Source: Verrucomicrobiia bacterium (GTDB lineage Bacteria; Verrucomicrobiota; Verrucomicrobiia; Limisphaerales; JADLHS01). Taken from it: 64,000 nucleotides of DNA. Within the stretch, counting starts at the first letter, position 1, and the number at the start of each line of letters is the position of its first letter. The notes under the pieces were generated by a model, which worked only from the letters and a program-made list of their open reading frames with translations, had not been told where the DNA came from and did no database searches. Shown in pieces: positions 37,598 to 46,885 of the stretch. Both the position numbers and the translations under genes were made by a program. The DNA lies in assembly GCA_026125285.1 (NCBI GenBank), contig JAHCLO010000034.1, forward strand, positions 1 through 64,000, written 5' to 3'.

Positions 37598-39073
37598 CTA
37601 TGGTTTTTTCTCCCCGGCGGCCGATTCGGGTGGCGGTTTGGTGGGCCAGCGCCCGGATTCGACACGCGCGGACGCCAGATACTTTTCGATCTTCGCCACG
37701 ACTTCGGGATTGCGCTCCGCAACATTCTCCTTTTCGGTGCGGTCGGCTTTCAGATGGTAGAGTTCCAGTGGTTCGCCCGCTTGGGGCCGCACCGCTTTCC
37801 AATCGCCCATACGGACTGCTTGCTGGAAGCCGCGTTCGTGAAACTCCCAATAAAGGAATTCATGCTGATTGGTTTGCTCCCGGCCGGTCAGCAACGGCAA
37901 CACTGAAATGCCATCCAGAAACTCCGGTGGTTTTGTGCGGGCGACCTCGGCGGCGGTCGGCAGGAAATCCCAAAGCGTCCAGACGAAATCGCTCACCTGG
38001 CCCGGTTTGATGCGGTCAGGCCAGCGCACAATCATGGGCACGCGAATGCCGCCCTCGTAGAGGTCGCGTTTGATCCCGCGCAATCCGCCCGCACTGTTGA
38101 AGAATTTTGGGTCCACTCCGCCTTCCTTGTGCGGTCCGTTGTCGCTGGTAAAGAAAACGATGGTGTTGTCGTCAATCTTCAGTTCCTTCAGCTTCTCCAC
38201 CAAGCGGCCAATGTCCGTGTCCATACGCGTGATCATGGCCGCTTTGTTTTTCTCCGGTGCCGGCCAGGGTTGCGCAGAATAGGGCTCATCACTGGGCACC
38301 TGCATACCATTGCCGGTGGCGCGGCCATACTCGTTATTGGCGTGGGGAATCGTGTAAGCGAGAAACAGAAAGAACGGACGAAAGCGGTTGAACCGGTCGG
38401 GTTTGTTGATCTGGACAAAATTCAGCGCGGCCAGGGTAAACAGATCGTGTGTGTATTCACCCCTTCGCCCGCCGACGTTCTTGGTCAGCGGAATCTGACC
38501 GTCGAAATTGGTGGTCACCAGCGGCGCGTAGCGCCACAGATGGTCGGTGTAGTAATCGTGGGCGTGGGTATGGTTCAGGTAGCCGAGGAATTCATCGAAG
38601 CCCTTTAGGTTGGGGACGCCGCTCGAACCTTCATCCCCCAGCCCCCATTTGCCGATGAGGCCGGTGCGGTAACCCGCGGCCTTCAAGACTTGCGCCACGG
38701 TCACCTCCTCCGGTTGCAGCGCCAGTCCCTTGCCGTTGCCGCGAATGTTCAAGTGGCCGGTGTGCCGGCCGAGCATCAATGCCGCGCGGGACGGCGCGCA
38801 GACGGTGCTGCCCGCGTAAAAACTGGTAAACCGAATGCCCTCTTCCGCCAGCTTGTCTATGTTGGGCGTCTTGATTTTCGCCTGCCCGTAGCAGCCCAAA
38901 TCGCCGTAGCCAAGATCATCCGCGAGAACGAGAATGATGTTCGGTCGCCGCGGCGCGGGCGGCGGATAGTCATCCGTTTGGGCGGCGGAATGAGAAGACG
39001 TTCCGAGCAGTGCCAAACCCACGGTAAGCGCGGTGGCGTTGCTGAGAAGACGGCAGCGTGACATGACATTCAT
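37598..39073 (-). CDS. Exported sulfatase (arylsulfatase)
   Basis: The start is placed at ATG 39073 (MNVMSRCRLLSN; an ATG three codons on is possible), giving 491 residues with a signal peptide ending near SHSAAQ. Metal site LVLADDLGYGDLGCYG and the canonical formylglycine motif C92-A-P-S-R96 in VCAPSRAALMLGRH. Also LIGKWGLGD, FLAYTIPHANNEYG and VFFTSDNGPHKEGG. It likely cleaves sulfate from a sulfated polysaccharide. It differs from the sulfatase at 34876 in motif and length, so the two probably have distinct substrates. Confidence 0.9.
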   Translation of the reverse strand: MNVMSRCRLLSNATALTVGLALLGTSSHSAAQTDDYPPPAPRRPNIILVLADDLGYGDLGCYGQAKIKTPNIDKLAEEGIRFTSFYAGSTVCAPSRAALMLGRHTGHLNIRGNGKGLALQPEEVTVAQVLKAAGYRTGLIGKWGLGDEGSSGVPNLKGFDEFLGYLNHTHAHDYYTDHLWRYAPLVTTNFDGQIPLTKNVGGRRGEYTHDLFTLAALNFVQINKPDRFNRFRPFFLFLAYTIPHANNEYGRATGNGMQVPSDEPYSAQPWPAPEKNKAAMITRMDTDIGRLVEKLKELKIDDNTIVFFTSDNGPHKEGGVDPKFFNSAGGLRGIKRDLYEGGIRVPMIVRWPDRIKPGQVSDFVWTLWDFLPTAAEVARTKPPEFLDGISVLPLLTGREQTNQHEFLYWEFHERGFQQAVRMGDWKAVRPQAGEPLELYHLKADRTEKENVAERNPEVVAKIEKYLASARVESGRWPTKPPPESAAGEKKP

Positions 39074-39194
39074 GATGTTGCCAGATGTTGGGCAACCCCG
39101 GCAGTCGCGTCCAACCAATTCGTCCCACTCGCGAACTGCGCCGTTCGCGAATTGCCTTTTCATTCACAGAGGCCTCAACCATGCTGACACCGCA

Positions 39195-39680
39195 ATGTCC
39201 GCTAGCGAATCAGAAAAAAACGAGCCCGCGCAAACGGCAAAACCAAAGTCCGCCGGTGGCGACTCCCGCCGTCATCGAGGCCGACGTGGTGGGCGCGGGC
39301 GGCGCCCGGCGCCAGTTCCGTCACCTGCGCCGGCTGCGGTTGCGCCGCTGGAAGCAGTCGCACCGACACCATTGGCCGAAGAGGCCGCAACGCAGGCCGC
39401 GCCGCGCGTGGTCGCCCCTCCGCTGCCGACGGTGTCCAAACCGCCGGAACCGGATTCACAGACTTCGGCCATCAGCCAGGCGCTGGATGAAGTGAGCCAA
39501 GTGGTGGAGGCGCTCCGAAAGGCACTGGACCAAATGGAAGAGGCCTTGGAACTGGTGGAACTTGCCGAACGGCAAAAGTTGGCCGATGAGCAGGAACTCG
39601 ATTCTCTCCGCCGCGCGTTGCGGCAATTGCAGCGGCCCCGCGGTCAGCGTTCGCACGATGACGAAGGCCGCCGTTCTTAA
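39195..39680 (+). CDS. Arg/Gly-rich and coiled-coil protein, unknown function
   Basis: ATG 39195 gives 161 residues. The N-terminal third is basic with an RGG-like patch (RRHRGRRGGRGRR), typical of nucleic-acid contacts; a Pro/Ala-rich linker follows; the C-terminal part is a long acidic coiled coil (VVEALRKALDQMEEALELVE, LADEQELDSLRRALRQLQ). It may be an RNA- or DNA-binding structural protein. It precedes the two kinase genes by 84 bp. Confidence 0.6.
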   Translation: MSASESEKNEPAQTAKPKSAGGDSRRHRGRRGGRGRRPAPVPSPAPAAVAPLEAVAPTPLAEEAATQAAPRVVAPPLPTVSKPPEPDSQTSAISQALDEVSQVVEALRKALDQMEEALELVELAERQKLADEQELDSLRRALRQLQRPRGQRSHDDEGRRS

Positions 39681-39764
39681 TCTTTCGCTGATCGTGCGGC
39701 TCCGTGCGGTTGCTTCGTGGGAAAATGGTTGTCATCGCCCGGTCGCGGTTTAACTTGTCATCGC

Positions 39765-40487
39765 ATGATGAAGACCTTTGCTGAACTGAAGTATCCCGGC
39801 CGGCTGATCGCGGTCGAAGGTCTCGATGGTTCGGGCAAGTCCACCCAGATTTATCTCCTCAAACGCTGGCTGGAGGTGCAGGGGTTGAAAGTGTTTTTCA
39901 GCGAATGGAACTCCTCCGAACTGGTCAAGAGCGCGACCAGCAAGGGCAAGAAGCAGGAACTGCTCACGCCCACCACGTTCAGCCTCATCCACGCCACGGA
40001 TTTTGCGGATCGTTACGAACGGCATCTCGTGCCGTTGTTGCGCGCGGGCTATCTGGTGTTGTGCGACCGCTACATCTTCACGGCTTTTGGCCGCGACATC
40101 ACCCGCGGCTGCCCGCCGCAGTGGGTGCGGGATATTTACAGCTTCGCGGCGTTGCCGGACCTGACATTCTTTTTCAAGGCCGACCTGGAGGTTTCGTTGA
40201 GCCGTATTCTGGACGGCCGCCCGCAGTTGAAGTATTTCGAGGCGGGAATGGACCTGCGCCTATCGTCCGACCCGTACGAGAGTTTCCGTATTTTTCAGGG
40301 CCGCATTCTTGAGCAATACCTGGCGATGAGTGGCGAGTTTAATTTTCTGATTGTGGACGCCAATCAGACCATCGAAGCGCAGCAAAGTGTGGTGCGTTCG
40401 CTGGTCGCCGGCAAACTGGACCTCCCATCGTTTGCGTGGAAGTCGGCCGATCACGCCAAACCAGCGAACCTACATCCCAAGACTTGA
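39765..40487 (+). CDS. Thymidylate kinase-like P-loop kinase (canonical Walker A)
   Basis: 240 residues from ATG 39765. Walker A VEGLDGSGKST has its lysine (K25); DRYIFTAFGRD is the DRx motif of dTMP kinases; LPDLTFFFKADLEVSL carries the LID-side region. It is longer at the C-terminus than housekeeping Tmk, and loop SATSKGKKQELLTPTTFS differs from it. It may be a nucleoside-monophosphate kinase of another specificity. The next gene, 5 bp downstream, is a paralogue. Confidence 0.75.
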   Translation: MMKTFAELKYPGRLIAVEGLDGSGKSTQIYLLKRWLEVQGLKVFFSEWNSSELVKSATSKGKKQELLTPTTFSLIHATDFADRYERHLVPLLRAGYLVLCDRYIFTAFGRDITRGCPPQWVRDIYSFAALPDLTFFFKADLEVSLSRILDGRPQLKYFEAGMDLRLSSDPYESFRIFQGRILEQYLAMSGEFNFLIVDANQTIEAQQSVVRSLVAGKLDLPSFAWKSADHAKPANLHPKT

Positions 40488-40492
40488 ACTTC

Positions 40493-41254
40493 ATGCCCAC
40501 CACCTCCCGCAAAAAAGGTCCCCGTGAAGTCGCCCGGATTATTGTTCCACCCCGGACGCCGCGCCGCTTTTACGGTCACGGTATTCCGGGCGTGGACGTG
40601 GACAAGCTGGCGGGCAAACTCATCGTGGTGGAGGGCGCGGACGGTTCGGGACGTTCCACCCAAATCCGGTGGCTCGTCGAGTGGCTGGAAGGCAGCGGTC
40701 ATTCGACCATCCAGGTGGGGCTTAAACGGTCCACCCTCGTGAGCGAGGAGTTGAATCGGGCGCAGCAGGGCAACATTCTCAGCCACACCACGCTCAGCCT
40801 GTTTTACGCGACTGACTTCGCCGATCAACTCGAGAACATCATCCTGCCGGCGCTGCGCGCGGGCCAGATGGTGCTCGCCGACCGCTACATTTACACGCTG
40901 ATGGCCCGCGACCTGGTGCGCGGCATGGACGAGCAATGGCTGAAAAATCTCTACGGCATGGCGCTCGTCCCCGATGCGGTTTTCTACCTGAACGTCGCGC
41001 CCGAGGAACTCGTCCAGCGTGCCTTTGCCAAGTATTCTTCGCTCGACTACTGGGAAAGCGGCATGGACCTGGGGTTGGAACGCGACATCTTCGACAGTTT
41101 CCTGCGGTACCAGGCGCTGATGGCGCAACAGTTCCGGCGACTGCAAAGCACTTACGGCTTCCACATCATTGATGGCTACCGGGCGGTGGAGGAAATCAAC
41201 GCCGAACTCCGCAAGAAGATTGCCGCCGTGCTTACCGGCCATCGCCTCAAGTAA
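40493..41254 (+). CDS. Thymidylate kinase-like paralogue with Walker A lysine replaced by arginine
   Basis: 253 residues from ATG 40493. It aligns end to end with the preceding kinase: KLIVVEGADGSGRST versus RLIAVEGLDGSGKST, TLSLFYATDFADQLE versus TFSLIHATDFADRYE, LADRYIYTLMARD versus LCDRYIFTAFGRD, and FESGMDLGLE-type blocks. The Walker A lysine is Arg (R54, codon CGT at 40652). A basic N-terminal extension (PTTSRKKGPREVARIIVPPR) is extra. A heteromeric complex with the canonical partner, with this one as regulatory or altered subunit, is plausible. Confidence 0.72.
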   Translation: MPTTSRKKGPREVARIIVPPRTPRRFYGHGIPGVDVDKLAGKLIVVEGADGSGRSTQIRWLVEWLEGSGHSTIQVGLKRSTLVSEELNRAQQGNILSHTTLSLFYATDFADQLENIILPALRAGQMVLADRYIYTLMARDLVRGMDEQWLKNLYGMALVPDAVFYLNVAPEELVQRAFAKYSSLDYWESGMDLGLERDIFDSFLRYQALMAQQFRRLQSTYGFHIIDGYRAVEEINAELRKKIAAVLTGHRLK

Positions 41255-41261
41255 CCAACCT

Positions 41262-42242
41262 ATGGCTGACAACCAAAAAGAACACTTTCTAGGGGTGGAC
41301 CTGGGTGGAACGAAAATCCTCACCGGCGTCTTTGATTCCAAGTTCGAGCTCAAAGGCACGTCCAAACTCAGCACCAAGGCCAACCGCGGCGTGGATGCGG
41401 TGATCGAACGCATTGCGCGCGGCGTGAAGGAGGCCGTGGACGAGTGCGATCTCAGCCTCTCGCAAGTGCGCGGTATCGGCGTCGGCGCGCCGGGCGCCGT
41501 GGACACGGATTCCGGGAAAGTCATTTTCGCGCCGAATTTGCCGGGCTGGAAGGATGTGCCGCTGAAGAAGGACCTGGAGAAGTTGCTCGATGTGCCGGTG
41601 TTTCTTGGCAACGACTGCAACGTCTGCACGCTTGGGGTGTTCGATCAGGAATTCAAAGCCAAACCCAAATACTTGGTGGGTATTTTCATTGGCACGGGCA
41701 TCGGCGGCGGATTGATCGTCAATGGCGATTTGTATTGTGGACATAATCTGACCGCGGGCGAGATCGGGCACATGGTCATCGAGGTCAATGGCCCCAAATG
41801 CGGCTGTGGCAATCGCGGGTGCCTGGAGGCCTTGGCGAGTCGCACGGCGATTTTTCGGCGGATTGAATCCGCCGTGAAGGATGGCCAGGAGACGCTGCTG
41901 ACGGACATGTTGGATAAAGATTTGAAAGACATGCGCAGCGGCGATTTGCGGAAGGCCATCCGGCGCGGCGATAAATTTGTGGCCAAAGTAATCGAGGAGG
42001 CGGCGGAGTTCGCGGGCGTGGGGGTCGCGAATTTGATCAACATCCTAAACCCGGAGGTGGTGGTGGTGGGGGGCGGCGTCATCGAAGCGCTCCAAGACGA
42101 GATGATGCCGACGATCATCAAGACCGCCAAGAATCACGTCATGCCAGGCACCATGTCCGGCATCGAAATCAAAGCCTCCAAACTTGGAGATAACGCCGGC
42201 ATCACGGGAGCCGCGGTGCTGGCGCGGCGTGGGACGGCGTGA
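41262..42242 (+). CDS. ROK-family sugar kinase (glucokinase-like)
   Basis: 326 residues from ATG 41262. ATP-binding DLGGTKILTG, sugar/ATP regions GVGAPGAVD and FAPNLPGW, catalytic Asp in GNDCNVCTLG, GTGIGGGLIVNG, and the ROK zinc site GEIGHM ... CGCGNRGCLEAL. It phosphorylates glucose or a related hexose at C6. It follows the kinase pair by 7 bp, so the three form an operon. The 195-bp spacer after it holds a short CTTCACC/GGTGAAG inverted repeat (about 42310/42362) of unknown meaning. Confidence 0.85.
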   Translation: MADNQKEHFLGVDLGGTKILTGVFDSKFELKGTSKLSTKANRGVDAVIERIARGVKEAVDECDLSLSQVRGIGVGAPGAVDTDSGKVIFAPNLPGWKDVPLKKDLEKLLDVPVFLGNDCNVCTLGVFDQEFKAKPKYLVGIFIGTGIGGGLIVNGDLYCGHNLTAGEIGHMVIEVNGPKCGCGNRGCLEALASRTAIFRRIESAVKDGQETLLTDMLDKDLKDMRSGDLRKAIRRGDKFVAKVIEEAAEFAGVGVANLINILNPEVVVVGGGVIEALQDEMMPTIIKTAKNHVMPGTMSGIEIKASKLGDNAGITGAAVLARRGTA

Positions 42243-42436
42243 GGAAGATCTTGTCATTGCTGCATCGCGCGTGGCCATGTCTGGCTTCGCATCTGCTTAA
42301 AGCCCAGTTGCTTCACCTTGAGACTAACTTCCTCTGACTGATTCGCTTATTGACCGAATGCGGTGAAGAAGTCAGGCTTGGACGGCGTCAATTCACCTTT
42401 GTCGCCGGGTTGTATCGGGATTACTGATTTCTGAGG

Positions 42437-44194
42437 GTGGTCACTTTGAAGATGCTATTGGCTAAATCTACAGTCGCACGAGTTTCATCGGCATGGTGGC
42501 TTTGCTGGGCCGCTGCATGTGCCCTGCTCTTTTCCGGTTGCACGGCGGGCAGTTATCGGCGCTCGGCGGACCAGCGGAATTATCAAATCATTCAACAAAC
42601 CGAGTTTCAGGTGCTCGGGCGCACCAACGCGCTCACCATTGATACTCCCTACTCCCACCGCAAGCCGGCGGAGATTCTGCCGGAGGAACTGATCGAAGAC
42701 CGCGTCCGCACCAACCGGCACGTGCTCACGGTGGACGCGGCGATTGAACTGGCCATGCAGCACAGCCGGGAATACCAACGCTCGAAGGAAGTTCTCTATC
42801 TGGCCGCCTTGCGCCTCTCCAACGCGCGCTACGCGGTGGGAGGCCGAGTCACTCCCTCGTCGGTTACCACCGCCGGTTGGGGACGCGACAGTAGTGGGAA
42901 TCAAAGCTCGGAGGTCGTGACGGAAACTGGACTGCAAATCAGTCAGTTATTCCGCACCGGAGGCCGGCTGACGGTGAATGCGCTGAACAGCGTCATGCTT
43001 TATTATACTGGACAGCCGGAACTCTCGTTCTCCTCCGTGTCGGCTTCGTTGGTGCAGCCGTTGTTGCGGGGGTTTGGCCGCAACCATCCCGACGTGGAAA
43101 CCTTGACCCAACGAGAACGCGACATGGTGTACGCGGTGCGGACGTTCAGCCTTGCCCAGGATGAATTCGCGCTCGGCATCGCCAATGAGTATTTCCGGCT
43201 GCTCCAACAAAAGGACAACATCCGCAATCGCTACACCAACTACCTGAGCCAGGTGGAATCCACCAAGCGGCTCGAGGCTCGCAAAGATCGGGAGCGGAGT
43301 TCGGACGTGGACCAGGCCCGGCAATCGGAACTCGCGGCGAGGAATAACTACGTCAACACCGTGGCGGGCTACTTCAACGCGCTGGACCAGTTCAAAATCC
43401 GGCTGGGTCTGCCTTTGAGCGAGCGTTTGGAGTTGGACGACGAGGCGCTGACGGCGGTGGAACAAACCGGCCTGGTTCCGGCCACAATGGACCCGCTCGC
43501 GGCCTATCGCCTCGCGGTGCAACGCCAGTTGCAGATGCTCAACTTCATTGATCAATATGAAGACAGCCAGCGCGCCGTCCGGATCGCCGCGGACCAGCTC
43601 AAGCCTGGCCTGCGGCTCACCGGCGGCGCCGAACTGGTTTCCGAACAGCCCACGGATTACACAAGGTTCGATGCCCACAAAGTCACGACCAGTGTGGGGC
43701 TGCAACTCGACCTTCCCTTGGACCGGTTGCCCCGCGCCAACACTTACCGGGAGGCCTTGATCGCCTTTGAACTGCAAGTGCGCACGTTTACCGGGCGGCT
43801 GGATGCCCTCAAGAACGACGTTGACCGGGGTTTGCGGACGCTGGAGCAGCGCCGGCTCAACTACGAGAACCAGAGGAACGCGTTGGCACTGGCCAACCGG
43901 CGCGTGGAAAGCAGCACCATGCTGCTGGCGGCGGGCCGCTCCGAGGTCCGTGATTTGGTGGAAGCGCAGAACGCCCAGATTAACGCCCAAATCGCCCTCA
44001 CGGCGGCACTTGTGGAGCATCAGGAAGCGCGGCTGCAACTCATGCTGAACATCGGCGCCTTGCGCACCGACTCGCCGCAGTTCTGGCTCAAAGACCATTT
44101 GGCCGGCCTGTCGCTCGCCGAATCTGCCGCCCCATCAACTTCCGCGGAACTTGACCAACCCGTCATTCCGCCCGATCAATTATTCGAGAACTGA
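42437..44194 (+). CDS. TolC-family outer-membrane efflux lipoprotein
   Basis: Start at GTG 42437 (alternative ATG 42452). A lipoprotein signal ends in LLFSGC, so the mature protein is probably lipid-anchored. Two long helical repeats (LDAAIELAMQHSREYQRS, then LQQKDNIRNRYTNYLSQVES; NRRVESSTMLLAAGRSEVRD) are the TolC/OMF pattern. It is the outer-membrane duct of the MacAB-like exporter encoded by the following three genes (gap of 2 bp to the adaptor). Confidence 0.83.
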   Translation: MVTLKMLLAKSTVARVSSAWWLCWAAACALLFSGCTAGSYRRSADQRNYQIIQQTEFQVLGRTNALTIDTPYSHRKPAEILPEELIEDRVRTNRHVLTVDAAIELAMQHSREYQRSKEVLYLAALRLSNARYAVGGRVTPSSVTTAGWGRDSSGNQSSEVVTETGLQISQLFRTGGRLTVNALNSVMLYYTGQPELSFSSVSASLVQPLLRGFGRNHPDVETLTQRERDMVYAVRTFSLAQDEFALGIANEYFRLLQQKDNIRNRYTNYLSQVESTKRLEARKDRERSSDVDQARQSELAARNNYVNTVAGYFNALDQFKIRLGLPLSERLELDDEALTAVEQTGLVPATMDPLAAYRLAVQRQLQMLNFIDQYEDSQRAVRIAADQLKPGLRLTGGAELVSEQPTDYTRFDAHKVTTSVGLQLDLPLDRLPRANTYREALIAFELQVRTFTGRLDALKNDVDRGLRTLEQRRLNYENQRNALALANRRVESSTMLLAAGRSEVRDLVEAQNAQINAQIALTAALVEHQEARLQLMLNIGALRTDSPQFWLKDHLAGLSLAESAAPSTSAELDQPVIPPDQLFEN

Positions 44195-44196
44195 CC

Positions 44197-46107
44197 ATGA
44201 AACCGAATTCATTCATCCAAAGCTTGGCCCAGCGCACCCGCCAGCGTCCGCTGGTTGCCGCCGCTGCCGGCCTGGTAGTGGTGCTCCTGATTGCCCTGGC
44301 CCTGCGTCCGGGAACCGACCGCAAAGCCGTGAGTTATTACGAAGTCAAACGCGGCGACTTCCTCATTTCCATCGTCGAAGGCGGCACGATCGAGGCCGTC
44401 AACGAAGTCGTCGTACGCAACGAGGTCGAGGGCACCGCGCGCATCATCTACATCGTGCCCGAGGGCACCTACGTGAAGAAAGGTGATCTACTGGTGGAAC
44501 TGGATTCCTCTTCCACGCTGGACTCGGTCAATCAGCAACAAATCAATGTGGAGAAAGCGCAGTTCTCCTTGATCCAGGCGCAGCAACAACTGGAGATCCA
44601 GAAAAGCACGGTGGACAGCGAACTTTCGGCGGCCCGGCTAAAGGTCGAATTTGCGGAATCGGACTTGAAGAAATACCTGGATGGCGAAGCCAAGCAGAAT
44701 TTGCGCAACGCTCAGATCGAAATCACCAATGTCGTGGAAAGCCTCCAAATCAACAAGGAACGGCTGGAATGGACGGAGAAACTCTACGCGAAAGGCTACG
44801 AAACCAAGGCCAACCTCGACAGCCACCGGCTTGCCGTCTCGCAATCCGAACTCCGATTGGAACAGGCCAACCGCGCCTTGTGGCTGCTGGAAAACTTCGA
44901 GGCGCCCAAGCGAAAGCGCACGTTGGAATCCGCGCTTGAAGAAGCCCAGGAGGACTATGAACGGGTGCGACTCCAGGGGGAACGCAAGCTGGCGCAGGCG
45001 AGCGCCGACGTGGAAACTCAACGCAAAACCCTGGATCTCAACCAAGCGAAGCTGGATCGGGACAAGAAACAACTGGAAGCCACCAAGATTCATGCGCCGC
45101 AGGATGGGTTGGTTGTTTATTCCACCGGCGGCGGCGGCGGCGGCGGTGGCGGACGGTTCAGCACTGAATCCATGATCGAGGAAGGCGCCGTCGTTCGCAA
45201 TCGCCAGGAACTCATCAAACTGCCGGATGTTTCCGAGATGAAACTCCAGGTCAAAATCCACGAGTCGCACATCAACCAGATTCGCCCCGGTTTGCCCGCG
45301 TACGTGGTGCTGGACTCCATGCCCGACCAGCGGTTTCGCGGCTTTGTGGCGCGCGTCGCCCCGTTGCCGGACAGTTCCAGCCGTTGGGGCAATCCCAATC
45401 TCAAGGTGTACGCTACCGAAGTGCGGATCACCGACCGCCTGCCTGATGTGAAGCCGGGGGTTTCGGCCCGTGCCGAAGTAGTCATCACCAACTTGGCGGA
45501 TGTCTTGACCGTGCCCATTCAAGCCGTCACGACGCTCAGAGGCCAGCAGGTGGCCTATCTGGCCAGTAATCCGCCGCGTCCCGTGCCCGTGAACGTCGGC
45601 TTGTACAATCAGCGTTTCATCGAAATCACTACGGGGTTGAGCGAGGGCGACCGCGTTCTACTCTCGCCACCCTTCGACACCCAGGACAAGGACTTGGGCG
45701 GCGCGCTCATGGCCAAGGGCGACGAAATGCCGACCGTGGATAGCAATCAGGTATCGCGGGCCCTCGCGCCGCGCAACGGCGTGGAGCGTGGAGGACCCAG
45801 TGCGGCGTTTCCCCGCGCTGCCGCCAACCCCGGGACTGAGGGGCTGGGCAGCGAACGCGGGGCGAATGTTGGCGATGCCCCAACGGCTCGAACCGGCGAG
45901 TCACCCCGTGCTGCGCGCCCCGAAGGTGAACGCGGCGGGAATTTCCCCAATCGCGAGGAAATCCTGAAGCAATTTGACACCAACGGCGACGGCGAGTTGG
46001 ACGAATCCGAGCGCGCCGCCATGCGCGAACGCTTCGGCGGCGGCCAGCGGCGGCGCGGCACCAACGCGCCGCCCGCCGACGCACCGCGTCCCACGCCGGA
46101 TAGTTGA
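44197..46107 (+). CDS. MacA-like periplasmic adaptor with C-terminal EF-hand
   Basis: 636 residues, with one N-terminal membrane helix (LVAAAAGLVVVLLIALAL). HlyD/MacA layout: a lipoyl half-motif (FLISIVEGGTIEAV), a long coiled-coil hairpin (about 100-290), the second lipoyl half interrupted by nine glycines (residues about 310-318), a beta-barrel (LKVYATEVRITDRLPDVKPG) and a membrane-proximal domain. The last 50 residues are unusual: a perfect EF-hand loop at 594-605 (DTNGDGELDESE) and a basic RRRG tail. It should link the inner-membrane MacB-like transporter to the TolC-like duct, perhaps sensing calcium. Confidence 0.84.
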   Translation: MKPNSFIQSLAQRTRQRPLVAAAAGLVVVLLIALALRPGTDRKAVSYYEVKRGDFLISIVEGGTIEAVNEVVVRNEVEGTARIIYIVPEGTYVKKGDLLVELDSSSTLDSVNQQQINVEKAQFSLIQAQQQLEIQKSTVDSELSAARLKVEFAESDLKKYLDGEAKQNLRNAQIEITNVVESLQINKERLEWTEKLYAKGYETKANLDSHRLAVSQSELRLEQANRALWLLENFEAPKRKRTLESALEEAQEDYERVRLQGERKLAQASADVETQRKTLDLNQAKLDRDKKQLEATKIHAPQDGLVVYSTGGGGGGGGGRFSTESMIEEGAVVRNRQELIKLPDVSEMKLQVKIHESHINQIRPGLPAYVVLDSMPDQRFRGFVARVAPLPDSSSRWGNPNLKVYATEVRITDRLPDVKPGVSARAEVVITNLADVLTVPIQAVTTLRGQQVAYLASNPPRPVPVNVGLYNQRFIEITTGLSEGDRVLLSPPFDTQDKDLGGALMAKGDEMPTVDSNQVSRALAPRNGVERGGPSAAFPRAAANPGTEGLGSERGANVGDAPTARTGESPRAARPEGERGGNFPNREEILKQFDTNGDGELDESERAAMRERFGGGQRRRGTNAPPADAPRPTPDS

Positions 46108-46147
46108 GCGTGGCCGTTCGCATCCACGCGCGCACTGCAACCAACCC

Positions 46148-46885
46148 ATGCCTCCGCCCGACTCCATCATTCAGTTTCAGGGGATCGAGAAGCGTTACGA
46201 CCTCGGCGGCGAAGCCGAGGTGCGCGCGTTGCGCGGCGTTGACCTGACCGTGCATGCCGGCGCCTATGTCGCCATCATGGGGCCGTCCGGTTCCGGCAAG
46301 TCCACCATGCTCAATCTCATTGGCTGCCTGGATCGTCCCACAGCTGGTCTCTATTCCTTGGGCGGCACCGACGTTTCCAGCATGCCCGACGATGAACTGT
46401 CGGAAGCGCGCGGGCGCATGATTGGTTTCATTTTCCAGTCCTACAATCTCATCGCGCAGTTGACGGTGATCGAAAACATCCAGGTGCCCCTCATTTACCA
46501 GGGCCGGGACATCCGCGCGTATCAGGAGCACTGCGCCAAACTGGCCGACATGGTGGGGTTGAGCGACCGGCTGCATCACCGCCCCAATCAACTCTCCGGC
46601 GGCCAGCAACAGCGGGTGGCCATCGCCCGCTCGCTTGTCAACGATCCGTTGCTGATTCTGGCCGATGAACCCACCGGCAACCTGGATTCCCGCACCGGCG
46701 CGGAGGTGCTGGATATGATTGACCGCTTGAACGCTTCAGGCAAAACCATCGTGCTGGTGACGCATGACCACAAAGTGGCCGAACGCGCCCATCGCGTGCT
46801 CCACATGAAGGACGGTTTGATCGAGCGCGAAGTGATCAACCGGCCCGCGCCGCGCGCCAACGGCCAGCCGGCCTCGTCTGTATGA
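46148..46885 (+). CDS. MacB/LolD-type ABC transporter ATP-binding protein
   Basis: The start at ATG 46148 gives 245 residues. Walker [14 protein letters not shown]-loop [12 protein letters not shown], signature [15 protein letters not shown], Walker [13 protein letters not shown] and H-loop [13 protein letters not shown]. Its 3' end overlaps the permease start by ATGA, a tight translational coupling. It powers the MacB-type permease in the export of a substrate from the periplasm through the TolC-like duct. Confidence 0.9.
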   Translation: MPPPDSIIQFQGIEKRYDLGGEAEVRALRGVDLTVHAGAYVAIMGPSGSGKSTMLNLIGCLDRPTAGLYSLGGTDVSSMPDDELSEARGRMIGFIFQSYNLIAQLTVIENIQVPLIYQGRDIRAYQEHCAKLADMVGLSDRLHHRPNQLSGGQQQRVAIARSLVNDPLLILADEPTGNLDSRTGAEVLDMIDRLNASGKTIVLVTHDHKVAERAHRVLHMKDGLIEREVINRPAPRANGQPASSV

